Below are positions 1 through 8,733 of a stretch of DNA of 64,000 nt, in pieces (position 1 is the first letter of the stretch; each line of letters begins with the position of its first letter). The DNA comes from Maribellus luteus (GTDB taxonomy: Bacteria > Bacteroidota > Bacteroidia > Bacteroidales > Prolixibacteraceae). The notes below the pieces were generated by a model that was not told the DNA's origin, searched no databases, and saw only the letters and a program-made list of their open reading frames with translations. The position numbers were made by a program, and so were the translations under genes. The stretch spans positions 81,496 to 145,495 of the forward strand of contig NZ_QWGR01000013.1 in assembly GCF_003576475.1 (NCBI RefSeq). The letters run 5' to 3'.

Positions 1-567
1 GTAGCCTCGCAAACCAGCATTGGTAACATTGTCAGCGGCTTTTTCCTGGTATCTGAAAAATCATTCGAGATTGGCGATGTGGTCAGAATCGGTGACAAAT
101 CGGGCGTGGTTTACAGCATCGACCTCTTGTCCATAAAAATCAGAACATTCGACGGCCTGTTGTTACGCATACCCAACCAAACCGTGATCAGTTCAGAAGT
201 GATTAACGTGACCAAATTCCCCATCCGAAGGCTCGATTTTAACATTGGCGTTGCTTACAAAGAAGACCTGAGAAGAGTAAGAGAATTGCTGGAACAAATT
301 GCAAGGCAAAACCCACTGTGTCTCGACGAACCCGAGCCGCTGATCGTTTTCAAAGAGTTTGGCGCCAGCAGCATCAATATACACCTGGGGGTTTGGTTTG
401 AAAAAGCCAATTACCAGGCGGTTAAAAATTCCGTTTTTCTGGACGTTAAAGAAACATTTGACCGCGAAGGCATTGAAATCCCCTTCCCGCATGTTACGCT
501 TTACACCGGCGAAGTTACCAAACCTTTCCCCATTGTAAAAAAGGAAGATACGGAAGCGAAAGGATAA
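1..567 (+). CDS. Mechanosensitive channel MscS family protein, C-terminal part (5' end outside window)
   Basis: The frame is open from base 1, so the gene starts upstream of the window and only about 188 C-terminal residues are present. The opening residues (TSIGNIVSGFFLVSEKSFEI) match the end of the pore helix and start of the beta domain of small-conductance mechanosensitive channels. The motif GDVVRIGDKSGVVYSIDLLS is the typical MscS beta-domain sequence, followed by IRTFDGLLLRIPNQ and the alpha/beta vestibule domain. Family members sit in the inner membrane and release solutes on hypo-osmotic shock. A GTG at base 79 lies inside the conserved domain and is not the start. The family call is secure; the subfamily cannot be judged without the N-terminus. 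A repeat field follows the stop codon. Confidence 0.9.
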   Translation, partial: VASQTSIGNIVSGFFLVSEKSFEIGDVVRIGDKSGVVYSIDLLSIKIRTFDGLLLRIPNQTVISSEVINVTKFPIRRLDFNIGVAYKEDLRRVRELLEQIARQNPLCLDEPEPLIVFKEFGASSINIHLGVWFEKANYQAVKNSVFLDVKETFDREGIEIPFPHVTLYTGEVTKPFPIVKKEDTEAKG

Positions 568-684
568 AGAAAGTTGCGGTTCCCTGAATCACGAAAGTGG
601 AATGAAAAGCTAAAGCTGCACCCTGAAACGAAAAATGCTTGAATGCATAAATGCTTTAATGCTGGAATAAGCCACGAGTTTTCC

Positions 685-1050
685 ATTTAGTGAATATTTA
701 CTTCTACAGATGTCATCGCTGTTTACTCTTAGTGAATGCTTATTTCTTCGGATGTTATCGTAGTCTCCTCTTAGTGAATGCTTATTTCCTCAGATGTCAT
801 CGTTGTTTCCTTTTAGTGAATGCTTACTTCTTCGGATGTCATCGTTGTTTCCTTTTAGTGAATGCTTATTTCCTCAGGTGTCATCGCTGTTTCCTTTTAG
901 TGAATGCTTACTTCTTCGGATGTCATCGTTGTTTCCTCTTAGTGAATACTTACTTCTTCAGATGTCATCGTTGTTTCCATTTAGTGAATGCTTACTTCCT
1001 CAGATGTCATCGTTGTTTCCATTTAGCGAATGCTTACTTCTTCGGATATT
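685..1050. repeat. 42-bp tandem repeat array, about 8.7 copies
   Basis: Units begin near 685, 727, 769, 811, 853, 895, 937, 979 and 1021. Each reads close to TTTAGTGAATGCTTA followed by CTTCTTCGGATGTCATCG and TTGTTTCC. Units alternate roughly between a TTCTTCGG form and a TTCCTCAG form, so an 84-bp higher-order period is partly visible. Copies differ by only a few bases. There are no unique spacers, so this is a minisatellite and not a CRISPR array. Confidence 0.9.
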
Positions 1051-1136
1051 CATACCGGCTGTAAAATTCGGTGATACAGTGCTGCTATATTTTGCTCGAA
1101 GCTAGTAGTTCAGTGTTCAATGTTCAGAGTTCAGAG

Positions 1137-1380
1137 TTGAGCTCTTCGCCCTTCGCTCCATGCTCCATGCCCTTTGCAATTTGACAATTTAGCCCAGCTC
1201 ACAGCACTTCCCATTTGTCCCCATTCAGGGGGACGAGGAATTCCGGAGGCTTCGACGACGGAATGACGGAGGGGGTGCAACAGTCGCAGTTTGCAGGGAT
1301 TGAAGGACTGAGTGTTGCAGTCGCAGTTTACAGTCTCAGTATTCAGTTAAAGTATAGTACGTGGGAAAAACTCGAAGCTC
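1137..1380. repeat. Direct repeat copy 1 (about 244 bp)
   Basis: This segment, starting TTGAGCTCTTCGCCCTTCGC and ending at CTCGAAGCTC, recurs 544 bp downstream at 1681-1924. I find only one difference, CATTCAGGGGG here versus CATTTAGGGGG in copy 2. The flanks are also partly shared (GAAGCTCGCAGCTCG, TTCAGAGTTCAATG). Confidence 0.9.
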
Positions 1381-1680
1381 GAAGCTCACAGCTCGCAGCT
1401 CGTTTTGCAATTTGACAATTTCCTTCGAAAGAGTTGGCTTCGCACGCTCGCCATGACATCAAAGCGGAGGTGTTCGGGCAGCGGACAGCAGCTGACAATT
1501 TTAAGTTACGACACCCTATGTCCGCTGCCAAACGAAAACAAAACCGGACGTCATTGCGATTCGTCCGGCAGCCGACGGACGGAGAAGCAATCTGAAGGGT
1601 TTTGCGGTACTGCCGTATTGCTGTGATGCTGTATCTTGCTCGAAGCTCGCAGCTTGTTGTTCAGAGTTCAATGTTCAGAG

Positions 1681-1924
1681 TTGAGCTCTTCGCCCTTCGC
1701 TCCATGCTCCATGCCCTTTGCAATTTGACAATTTAGCCCAGCTCACAGCACTTCCCATTTGTCCCCATTTAGGGGGACGAGGAATTCCGGAGGCTTCGAC
1801 GACGGAATGACGGAGGGGGTGCAACAGTCGCAGTTTGCAGGGATTGAAGGACTGAGTGTTGCAGTCGCAGTTTACAGTCTCAGTATTCAGTTAAAGTATA
1901 GTACGTGGGAAAAACTCGAAGCTC
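1681..1924. repeat. Direct repeat copy 2 (about 244 bp)
   Basis: Near-identical second copy of 1137-1380, offset by 544 bp. No coding sequence or transposase is recognisable in or between the copies. Confidence 0.9.
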
Positions 1925-2041
1925 GCAGCTCGTTTTGCAATTTAACCGTTTTACAATTTAGCAATAGCCAGAAGTCCGGTGTTGCCGTGTTGCCGTCCTG
2001 CTGTAGTCTACTTGCGACTTGAAGCTCGTAGCTCACAGCTT

Positions 2042-2082
2042 TTCAAAAAAAAACGTCGTGCCCGGAAAGGACACGACGTTTT
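2042..2082 (-). terminator. Rho-independent terminator of the M3 peptidase gene
   Basis: A 9-bp stem (AACGTCGTG at 2052-2060 with CACGACGTT at 2072-2080) is followed, in the minus direction, by a T-run (plus-strand A-run 2045-2053). It lies just past the stop codon of the minus-strand peptidase gene. Confidence 0.85.
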
Positions 2083-2105
2083 GATATCGTTTTTTGAAAC
2101 AACGG

Positions 2106-4229
2106 CTACAAGAGTCCGCGTTTACGCAAAAGTGGTTCTTTCGAAGGATCCTGTCCGCGGAACGTACGGTACACATCCATACCATCGTATGCACCGCTGG
2201 TTTCAAGCAGCGTGCGGAATTTGGCCGCATATTCCTTGTTGAAAATATCACCGCTTTGTTTGAATGCATCGTAAGCATCGGTGTCGAGCACCGCCGCCCA
2301 GATGTACACATAGTAACCGGCCGAATAACCATCGCCCGAGAAAATATGCGAGAAATAGGTGCTGCGGTAGCGCGGAACAAACTCCGGAATCAAACCGATG
2401 GCGTCCATCGCGTCTTTTTCAAACTGATTTACATCCGCAATATCCGTATTTTCAGTAGTATGGTAATCCATATCGAGCAGGGCAGCAGCCACGTATTCGC
2501 CTGTTACAAAGCCCTGGTTAAAAGTACCGGCTTTCACCAGTTTGTTCAGCAATGCATCCGGAATGGTTTCTCCCGTTTGGTAGTGCTTGGCGTATACTTT
2601 GATCACTTCCGGATCGGCCGCCCAGTTTTCCATGATCTGCGAAGGCAATTCAACAAAATCGCGCGGAACGCTTCCAATGGTGCGGTCGTATTTGCCGTCC
2701 ACAAACATAAAATGCAGGGCATGTCCGAATTCGTGGAAGAAAGTCTCCACTTCGTCAAAACTCAGCAAAGCCGGTGCATCACCTGCCGGGCGTGTAAAGT
2801 TCATTACAATTTCGCCAATGTAAGGCATGCGTTTGCCGTCGCGGTAAGTAACATCGCGGAAACCGGTTGACCACGCTCCCACTTTCTTTCCGTCACGCGG
2901 ATGAAAATCCATGTACAACACAGCCAGGTGCGAACCATCGGCTTCCAGCACTTCGTATGCTTCAGCTTCTTTATGATAGGTCGGAATATCGTCGCGTTTT
3001 ACAAATTTCAATCCGTACAGGTTTTCCACTACATAGAAAATTCCTTCTTTAACGGTTTCGAGGCTGAAATAAGGTTTCAGTTCAGCTTCGTCCAGGTCGT
3101 ATTTTTCTTTGCGCAGTTTTTCGCCATAGTACCACCAATCCCACGATTCGATTTTGATGTTAGCTCCCTCGCGGTCGGCAATCGCCTGCATGGCTTTTAC
3201 ATCTTCCTGGGCCATTTTCAGCGAAGGCTCCCAAAGTTCCATCAGGAAATTCGTGATGTTTTCGGGTGTTTTCGCCATGTTTACATCAGCCTTGTAAGCC
3301 GCAAAATTGGTAAAGCCCATCAGTTTGGCTTTCTGGTCGCGCAGCTTTACAATTTTTTTGATGATCTCTTTGTTATCGCTTTCATTGTCGTTGTTACCAC
3401 GCATAAAATAACCGCGGTACAGTTTTTCGCGCAGCTCACGTTTTTCAGAAAATTGAAGGAAAGGTGTCCAGCTTGGTTTGGCCATCGTGAAAACCCATTT
3501 ACCTGTTTCGCCAGCTTTTTCAGCTTCAGCCGCAGCACCTGCAATTACATCTTCCGGCAAACCGGCCAGGTCTTCTTCCTTGTCAATAACAAGTTTGAAA
3601 TTCTTGTTGGTTTCGTTCAAAAGGTTTTCACCAAACTGAAGATACAACATCGACAATTCGCCATTGATGCCTTTTAGCACTTCCTGGTTTTCGGGCGAAA
3701 GGTTGGCACCGTTGCGCTCAAAATCCTGGTAATATTTTTCAGTCACACGAATTTGCTGGTCATCCAGTCCCAGTTCATTCCGGCGGTCGTAAATCGATTT
3801 GATTTTTTTGAACAGCTCGGGATTCATCGAAATCTCATCACGGTTTTTCGACAACATCGGCGAAATTTCGCGGGCGGCTGCCTGCATTTCGTCGTTGGTA
3901 TTGGCGCTGCTAAGCGGGTAAAACACCCCGGTAACTTTGTTCAGCAAGCTACCCGATTTATCCAGGGCCAGGATCGTGTTTTCAAAAGTCGGTTCGTCGG
4001 TATTGGCTACCAATGCTTCAATTTCGGCTTTTTGTTCCTCGATACCTGCCACTACAGCGGGCACATAATGTTCTTCTTTGATCGCTTCAAACGGCGGAAC
4101 CCCAAAAGGCGTGTTCCACTCGGTAAAAAATGGATTTTCCATGTCAGTTTTACTTTCTGTTTTTTGGTTTTGGCACGAAACAACCGCCAAACCGGCTAAA
4201 ACAACAATTAAGAGCAGTTTTTTTCTCAT
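2106..4229 (-). CDS. dcp: M3 family zinc metallopeptidase, peptidyl-dipeptidase Dcp-like lipoprotein
   Basis: The 707-residue product begins with a lipoprotein signal (lipobox AVVSC, Cys about 19), so it is probably anchored in the cell envelope rather than cytosolic. The M3 active site is clear: FFHEFGHALH with zinc-binding His 499 and His 503, and Glu 527 (FVELPSQ) as the likely third ligand. The length matches peptidyl-dipeptidase Dcp, which removes C-terminal dipeptides from oligopeptides. The ATG at 4229 directly precedes the signal peptide. The gene stands alone, diverges from pheT and ends at a strong terminator. M3 membership is certain; Dcp rather than oligopeptidase A specificity is inferred from overall resemblance. 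Confidence 0.9.
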   Translation of the reverse strand: MRKKLLLIVVLAGLAVVSCQNQKTESKTDMENPFFTEWNTPFGVPPFEAIKEEHYVPAVVAGIEEQKAEIEALVANTDEPTFENTILALDKSGSLLNKVTGVFYPLSSANTNDEMQAAAREISPMLSKNRDEISMNPELFKKIKSIYDRRNELGLDDQQIRVTEKYYQDFERNGANLSPENQEVLKGINGELSMLYLQFGENLLNETNKNFKLVIDKEEDLAGLPEDVIAGAAAEAEKAGETGKWVFTMAKPSWTPFLQFSEKRELREKLYRGYFMRGNNDNESDNKEIIKKIVKLRDQKAKLMGFTNFAAYKADVNMAKTPENITNFLMELWEPSLKMAQEDVKAMQAIADREGANIKIESWDWWYYGEKLRKEKYDLDEAELKPYFSLETVKEGIFYVVENLYGLKFVKRDDIPTYHKEAEAYEVLEADGSHLAVLYMDFHPRDGKKVGAWSTGFRDVTYRDGKRMPYIGEIVMNFTRPAGDAPALLSFDEVETFFHEFGHALHFMFVDGKYDRTIGSVPRDFVELPSQIMENWAADPEVIKVYAKHYQTGETIPDALLNKLVKAGTFNQGFVTGEYVAAALLDMDYHTTENTDIADVNQFEKDAMDAIGLIPEFVPRYRSTYFSHIFSGDGYSAGYYVYIWAAVLDTDAYDAFKQSGDIFNKEYAAKFRTLLETSGAYDGMDVYRTFRGQDPSKEPLLRKRGLL

Positions 4230-4376
4230 ACAACTTCAGTTTTATTTTGAAAGCCGAAGATAGAAATTAATCAAACAACCACTAATGACAGAATTCAAGG
4301 TTTCCTGCATTCATTTGGAAATCATTTGATGAAGGTTTAAGAAATAAAGGGCAAAGCACACTTTCAAAGACACAAC

Positions 4377-4408
4377 TTTCCCATCATCGGATAAAATCCT
4401 TACTTTTG
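4377..4408 (+). promoter_or_regulatory. Candidate Bacteroidota promoter for pheT
   Basis: TACTTTTG at 4401-4408 matches the TAnnTTTG -7 box exactly. TTTC at 4377-4380, 20 bases upstream, resembles the -33 TTTG box. The pheT ATG follows at 4442. Confidence 0.6.
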
Positions 4409-4441
4409 TCGCGTTTAAAAAACGACAAAAAAACATTCAAA

Positions 4442-6892
4442 ATGAATATATCGTATTCCTGGCTAAAAGATTACATCAAACTGGAGCAAACACCACAGGA
4501 AATTTGTGACATTCTGACCCAAACCGGGTTGGAAGTAGGCAGTGTGGAAGAAGTGGAAACCGTAAAAGGGGGTTTGCAGGGACTCGTTATTGGCGAAGTG
4601 CTGACCTGTGAGAAACACCCGAATTCGGACCACCTGAGCCTTACCACCGTTAACGTGGGCACCGGCGAGGTACTTCCGATTGTTTGCGGCGCGCCGAACG
4701 TTGCCGCCGGACAAAAAGTAGTGGTGGCTACCGTGGGTACCACTCTGTATGACGGCGACCAGGAGTTTACGATCAAAAAATCAAAAATCAGGGGCGAAAC
4801 GTCCATGGGGATGATCTGTGCCGAAGACGAAATCGGCCTGGGTACCAGCCACGACGGGATTATGATTCTTGATCCCTCGGCAAAAGTGGGAACGGCTGCC
4901 AAAGATTATTTTAACGTGGAGTCGGACTATGTAATTGAAGTAGACCTGACGCCCAACCGGATTGATGGTGGCTCGCACATTGGTGTGGCCCGCGACCTCG
5001 CTGCATTTTTAAGCAAAACACAAGAGATTCAATACACCAAACCTTCGGTGGAAGAATTCAAGGTCGATAATCACGACCTGGAAATTCCGGTGGAAGTGCG
5101 CAACCCGGAAGCTTGTCCGCGTTACGCCGGTGTTACCATAAAGGGAGTGGAAATTAAGCCGTCGCCCGAATGGTTGCAGAACCGTTTGAAAATGATTGGC
5201 CTCTCTCCCATCAACAACGTAGTTGACATTACCAACTACGTGCTTTTTGAAGCCGGGCAGCCGCTGCACGCTTTCGATGCAGATGAAATTACCGGTGGAA
5301 AAGTGATTGTGCAGACTTTGCCGCAGGGCACCAAATTCACCACGCTCGACGAAGCAGAACGCGAACTGAATGAAAACGACCTGATGATTTGCAACGCCGA
5401 TGGCGGAATGTGTATCGGGGGTGTTTTCGGCGGTATCCAATCGGGTGTAAAAGAAAGCACACGCAATATTTTTCTGGAAAGCGCTTATTTCGATCCGGTT
5501 TATATCCGGAAAACAGCCCGTCGTCACGGTTTAAACACCGACGCATCGTTCCGTTTCGAACGTGGTGTGGATCCCAACAATACCATTTACGCGCTGAAAC
5601 GTGCGGCCATGTTGATCAAGGAAATTGCAGGTGGCACGATCTCTTCTGAAATTGTGGATGTTTATCCGCAACCGATCGAGGACTTCAAAGTGGATATCAC
5701 GTACGCCAACGTCACCCGACTGATTGGGAAAGACCTGGGCGCTGATACCATCAAAAAGATACTGACTTCGCTGGAAATGAAAATCACTGCCGAAAATGAA
5801 AACGGGCTTTCGTTGCTGGTTCCGCCTTACCGTGTGGATGTGAAACGCGAAGCAGACGTGGTTGAGGACATCCTGCGAATTTACGGCTACAACAATATTG
5901 AAATACCTACCCAGGTAAATGCCTCGCTGCAAACGGCGGAGAAACCAAGTCCTGACGGTGTTAAAAACCTGGTTTCGGAAATGCTGACAGCACGTGGCTT
6001 TAACGAAATCTGGTCGAACTCGCTAACCAAGGCATCTTATTATGCCGATCTGAGAGATTTCAACGCTGAGAAAACCGTGATGATTCTGAATCCGCTGAGT
6101 GCCGATCTGAACGGAATGCGGCAGACCTTGCTGTTTGGAGGCCTCGAAGCAATTGCCTACAACGCCAACCGCCAGAATAAAAACCTGCGCTTCTACGAAT
6201 TTGGCAACTGTTATTTTTACAAGGGAACACAGCTAAAAGACCAGCCGGCCAACAACTACTGGGAAGAAAACCACCTGGGAATGTTTGTTACCGGAAATAA
6301 GGAAGCCGAAAACTGGACAGGCAAAGAACAAACCACCTCGTTTTACGAGCTGAAAACCTATGCTGAAAACATTTTGAAACGGCTGGGCTTGCTAAACCGC
6401 AACCTGGATGTAAAAGATGCGGAAAGCGAGCTTTTCTCGGATGGCTTGACCTACAGTTACAACAATAAAACAGTACTGGAATTGGGTGTTGTAGCCCGTC
6501 CGTTCCTGAAGAAATTTGACATTGACCAACCGGTTTACTATGCCGATTTTAACTGGGACAATGTGTTCAGTGCGCATAAAAAACACACCGTTCTGTTTGA
6601 GGAGTTATCCAAATTCCCGGCTGTTCGTCGCGACCTGGCTTTGCTGATCGACAAATCGGTGAAGTTCGACCAGATCAAACAAATGGCTGAGAAAACCGAA
6701 CGCCAGTTGTTACAACAGGTCGATTTGTTTGATGTGTACGAAGGTAAAGGCGTGCCCGAAGGAAAGAAATCCTACGCGGTTAGCTTCATCCTGCGCGACA
6801 ACAACAAAACATTGAACGACAAGCTGATCGATAAAACCATGCAGCGTTTGATCGCCGCATTCGGCCGTGAGTTGGGAGCCTCGTTGCGTTAA
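4442..6892 (+). CDS. pheT: Phenylalanyl-tRNA synthetase beta subunit
   Basis: The 816-residue protein charges tRNA-Phe as part of the cytoplasmic alpha2-beta2 PheRS complex. From the ATG at 4442 it starts MNISYSWLKDYI, the usual beginning of Bacteroidota PheT; an in-frame TTG at 4406 would add 12 unlikely residues. Domains in order are the EMAP-like tRNA-binding domain (roughly 40-150), the B3/B4 editing region with RYAGVTIKGVEI, the B5 domain, the catalytic-like core and the C-terminal FDX-ACB anticodon-binding domain (about 720-816, FPAVRRDLALLID). Length is normal. The partner pheS is not in this window, so the two subunit genes are unlinked or at least not adjacent here. No terminator is evident before the next gene. 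Confidence 0.97.
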   Translation: MNISYSWLKDYIKLEQTPQEICDILTQTGLEVGSVEEVETVKGGLQGLVIGEVLTCEKHPNSDHLSLTTVNVGTGEVLPIVCGAPNVAAGQKVVVATVGTTLYDGDQEFTIKKSKIRGETSMGMICAEDEIGLGTSHDGIMILDPSAKVGTAAKDYFNVESDYVIEVDLTPNRIDGGSHIGVARDLAAFLSKTQEIQYTKPSVEEFKVDNHDLEIPVEVRNPEACPRYAGVTIKGVEIKPSPEWLQNRLKMIGLSPINNVVDITNYVLFEAGQPLHAFDADEITGGKVIVQTLPQGTKFTTLDEAERELNENDLMICNADGGMCIGGVFGGIQSGVKESTRNIFLESAYFDPVYIRKTARRHGLNTDASFRFERGVDPNNTIYALKRAAMLIKEIAGGTISSEIVDVYPQPIEDFKVDITYANVTRLIGKDLGADTIKKILTSLEMKITAENENGLSLLVPPYRVDVKREADVVEDILRIYGYNNIEIPTQVNASLQTAEKPSPDGVKNLVSEMLTARGFNEIWSNSLTKASYYADLRDFNAEKTVMILNPLSADLNGMRQTLLFGGLEAIAYNANRQNKNLRFYEFGNCYFYKGTQLKDQPANNYWEENHLGMFVTGNKEAENWTGKEQTTSFYELKTYAENILKRLGLLNRNLDVKDAESELFSDGLTYSYNNKTVLELGVVARPFLKKFDIDQPVYYADFNWDNVFSAHKKHTVLFEELSKFPAVRRDLALLIDKSVKFDQIKQMAEKTERQLLQQVDLFDVYEGKGVPEGKKSYAVSFILRDNNKTLNDKLIDKTMQRLIAAFGRELGASLR

Positions 6893-6906
6893 TCACAAAT
6901 TGGTGT

Positions 6907-6914
6907 TACCTTTG
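6907..6914 (+). promoter_or_regulatory. Candidate -7 promoter box just before the toxin-antitoxin pair
   Basis: TACCTTTG fits TAnnTTTG exactly and ends 7 bases before the ATG at 6922. If it is used, the transcript would have almost no leader. No good -33 box is seen. Confidence 0.4.
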
Positions 6915-6921
6915 TTTCAGA

Positions 6922-7152
6922 ATGAAAAACAGAGATTTTATCATAAAAAATACGATTCAGAAACTGAACCGTTTGCCGGATGAAAAACTTCCGGAAGTGG
7001 AAAATTTTATCGATTTTCTTCTGGCTAAAATGGATGATGCGCTGCTAACTGAAGGAATCCAAGAATTAACTTCGGAGTCAAAAGCATTTAAGTATTTAGA
7101 ACACGAAGAGAACCTGTACTCTGTTGAAGATCTGAAAGAAAAATACAAATGA
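6922..7152 (+). CDS. Small DUF2281-like protein, candidate antitoxin
   Basis: The 76-residue acidic protein contains IQKLNRLPDEKLPEVENFID, resembling DUF2281-type proteins (a helical motif ending in FIDFLL) that often accompany toxin genes. It ends in a charged, probably disordered tail (SVEDLKEKYK) of the kind that binds a toxin. A MazF-type gene follows 46 bp downstream on the same strand. It is therefore the likely antitoxin, although the family is not a classical MazE. The function is inferred mainly from position. Confidence 0.6.
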   Translation: MKNRDFIIKNTIQKLNRLPDEKLPEVENFIDFLLAKMDDALLTEGIQELTSESKAFKYLEHEENLYSVEDLKEKYK

Positions 7153-7198
7153 TGGCCCGACCCCGGGAATAGTGAACATTCTGTAAACATAAAGCAAC

Positions 7199-7519
7199 AT
7201 GCAAAAGGGTGACATAGTATTAATGCCTTTCCCGTTTTCGGATTTAACCGGAAAAAAACTACGACCGGCATTAATACTATGTTCCTCTCCGCTCGATATC
7301 ACGGTTTGTTTCATTGCCACTCAATTTCAGTGGAGAGAAAAGCACGATATTGAAATAGCTCCCTCCCCCGCTAATGGCATAAAAAAAACTTCCTTAACCA
7401 GGGCCAGTAAATTTGCCACCATCGACAAAGATCTTGTCATTGGAAAATTGGGCGAGCTGGAATCGAATTACGTCCGACAGCTAAATCAAAACCTAATGGA
7501 GATTCTCCAGCTATCCTGA
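7199..7519 (+). CDS. PemK/MazF family toxin (endoribonuclease)
   Basis: The 106-residue protein starts QKGDIVLMPFPFSDLTGKK and continues RPALILCSS, the N-terminal signature of PemK/MazF SH3-barrel mRNA interferases (GDIV...PF..... K.RPalil). Later segments (SLTRASKFATIDKDLVIGKLG) match the family's central strand and the region carrying catalytic residues. MazF proteins cleave mRNA and slow growth when freed from their antitoxin. Its stop codon lies 2 bp before the EamA transporter start, so the transporter may be co-transcribed, which is unusual for a toxin-antitoxin operon. Family assignment is firm; activity is untested. Confidence 0.85.
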   Translation: MQKGDIVLMPFPFSDLTGKKLRPALILCSSPLDITVCFIATQFQWREKHDIEIAPSPANGIKKTSLTRASKFATIDKDLVIGKLGELESNYVRQLNQNLMEILQLS

Positions 7520-7521
7520 TC

Positions 7522-8460
7522 ATGCAAAACCACACCAAAGGAATTATCTACGCGTCGATCACCGCCTTTTTCTGGGGGTTTCTGGCCATCGCATTAAAGG
7601 TTGCTGTTCGCAAGGTAGATCCGCCAACCATTGTTTGGTTCCGTTTTGTAATTGCATTTATTATGCTTGCGGCCTGGTTGATGATCAAAAACCGGTCATC
7701 GTTCCGGATTCTGGTGAAACCGCCCGTCCTGTTGATTGTGGCGGCCATTGCCTTGTCGTGGAACTACATGGGTTACATGCTCGGTATCCACCATACCACT
7801 CCGAGCAACGCGCAGCTTTTTATTCAAAGTGGCCCGCTTATCCTGGCTACGGCGGGTTTTGTTCTGTTCCGGGAAAAAGTCAGCAGAAACCAGATCATCG
7901 GATTTGCCATTGCTTTGGCAGGATTTTCGTTTTTTTACCACGATCAGCTAAGCGCTTTTTTCGACAGCCGCGGAGATTATCAAATCGGGATCCTTTTAAC
8001 TGTTTCAGGCGCTGTGGCGTGGTCGGTTTATGCCATTCTGCAAAAGAAGCTGGTAGTCAATCATCCGGTGGATGCACTCAACCTGTTTTTGTTCGGTTTT
8101 CCCGCCATTGCTTACCTTCCTTTTGTTGATTTTCACTCGCTGATGCACCTGCACTGGTCGTGGTGGCTGCTGCTGGTATTTTTAGGAATGAATACCTTTA
8201 TTGCCTATACCTGTGTGGCCAATGCACTCAAGTACACCGAAGCCAACAAAGTAAGCATTATACTGATTCTGAACCCGATGATTACGTTTATAACCATGGG
8301 CATTTTAACGGAGCTAAATGTATCGTGGATTCAACCCGAGCGTTTTTCTCCGCTCACTGCCGCAGGTGTTATACTTGTTTTCACCGGCGCCATTCTGGTA
8401 GTTCGGAAAGCGGGTAATAAAAGAGCGACCCAACAAACCCGTGGAGTTCAAGCAAAGTAA
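7522..8460 (+). CDS. EamA/DMT superfamily transporter
   Basis: The 312-residue protein has ten predicted membrane segments in two EamA halves (residues about 8-140 and 155-300), starting GIIYASITAFFWGFLAIALK. The second half repeats the pattern (GILLTVSGAVAWSVYAILQK). Drug/metabolite transporters of this kind export amino acids, metabolites or drugs across the inner membrane; the substrate cannot be read from the sequence. It begins 2 bp after the MazF-like gene. The last residues are basic and probably cytoplasmic. Confidence 0.9.
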   Translation: MQNHTKGIIYASITAFFWGFLAIALKVAVRKVDPPTIVWFRFVIAFIMLAAWLMIKNRSSFRILVKPPVLLIVAAIALSWNYMGYMLGIHHTTPSNAQLFIQSGPLILATAGFVLFREKVSRNQIIGFAIALAGFSFFYHDQLSAFFDSRGDYQIGILLTVSGAVAWSVYAILQKKLVVNHPVDALNLFLFGFPAIAYLPFVDFHSLMHLHWSWWLLLVFLGMNTFIAYTCVANALKYTEANKVSIILILNPMITFITMGILTELNVSWIQPERFSPLTAAGVILVFTGAILVVRKAGNKRATQQTRGVQAK

Positions 8461-8612
8461 GAGTTTTTCAGAAGCAACGATTCTACGCAGAACCAGTGTT
8501 GTGCCGTGTTCTTCCCGCTTAAAATGAAGCATATGAGTAACACTACCAGCACAAACTTTGCAAAATATTTTACGAAAAAATCAATCCATATTAATAAGTT
8601 TCAAAAACGGGG

Positions 8613-8643
8613 TTTCATCATTAAATTTTTAGAACTAGCTTTG
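8613..8643 (+). promoter_or_regulatory. Candidate promoter of the sigma-fecR-sus operon
   Basis: TAGCTTTG at 8636-8643 is an exact TAnnTTTG -7 box. TTTC at 8613-8616, 19 bases upstream, resembles the -33 box. Transcription would start near 8650, leaving a leader of about 84 nt before the sigma-factor start at 8734. Confidence 0.6.
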
Positions 8644-8733
8644 CAGCAAGAATATTCATTTCGGTATACAATTTCAAAGGACAGTTTAAAAGCTTTTTTT
8701 AAGAGGTAAACCGGAATACCTAACGAACCAAAG

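Larger units (their letters stand above)
568..2041. other. Gene-free repeat field
   Basis: About 1.5 kb separates the MscS gene from the convergent M3 peptidase gene. It holds a 42-bp tandem array, then low-complexity sequence built from variants of GCTCGAAGCTCGCAGCTC and TTCAGAGTTCAATG, including a long direct repeat. Several short open frames cross it, but they come from the repeat units (42 is a multiple of three) and have no recognisable product or start signal. I see no RNA gene here. Confidence 0.75.

Noticed and set aside
685..1050. CRISPR array
   Set aside because: Units are contiguous 42-bp near-identical copies without unique spacers, and no cas gene is nearby.
690..1064. A 124-residue open frame in the repeat array with a repeating CHRCFLLVNAY pattern
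   Set aside because: It follows the 42-bp DNA repeat exactly, a second plus-strand frame is open through the same array, and there is no start signal or recognisable domain.
2094..2870. A long open frame antisense to the M3 peptidase gene
   Set aside because: It is the mirror of a clearly coding gene with a signal peptide and active site on the other strand.
8506..8709. A 67-residue open frame just upstream of the sigma factor
   Set aside because: The likely sigma-operon promoter boxes (8613-8643) lie inside it, and I see no family resemblance; it is more likely part of the untranslated region.
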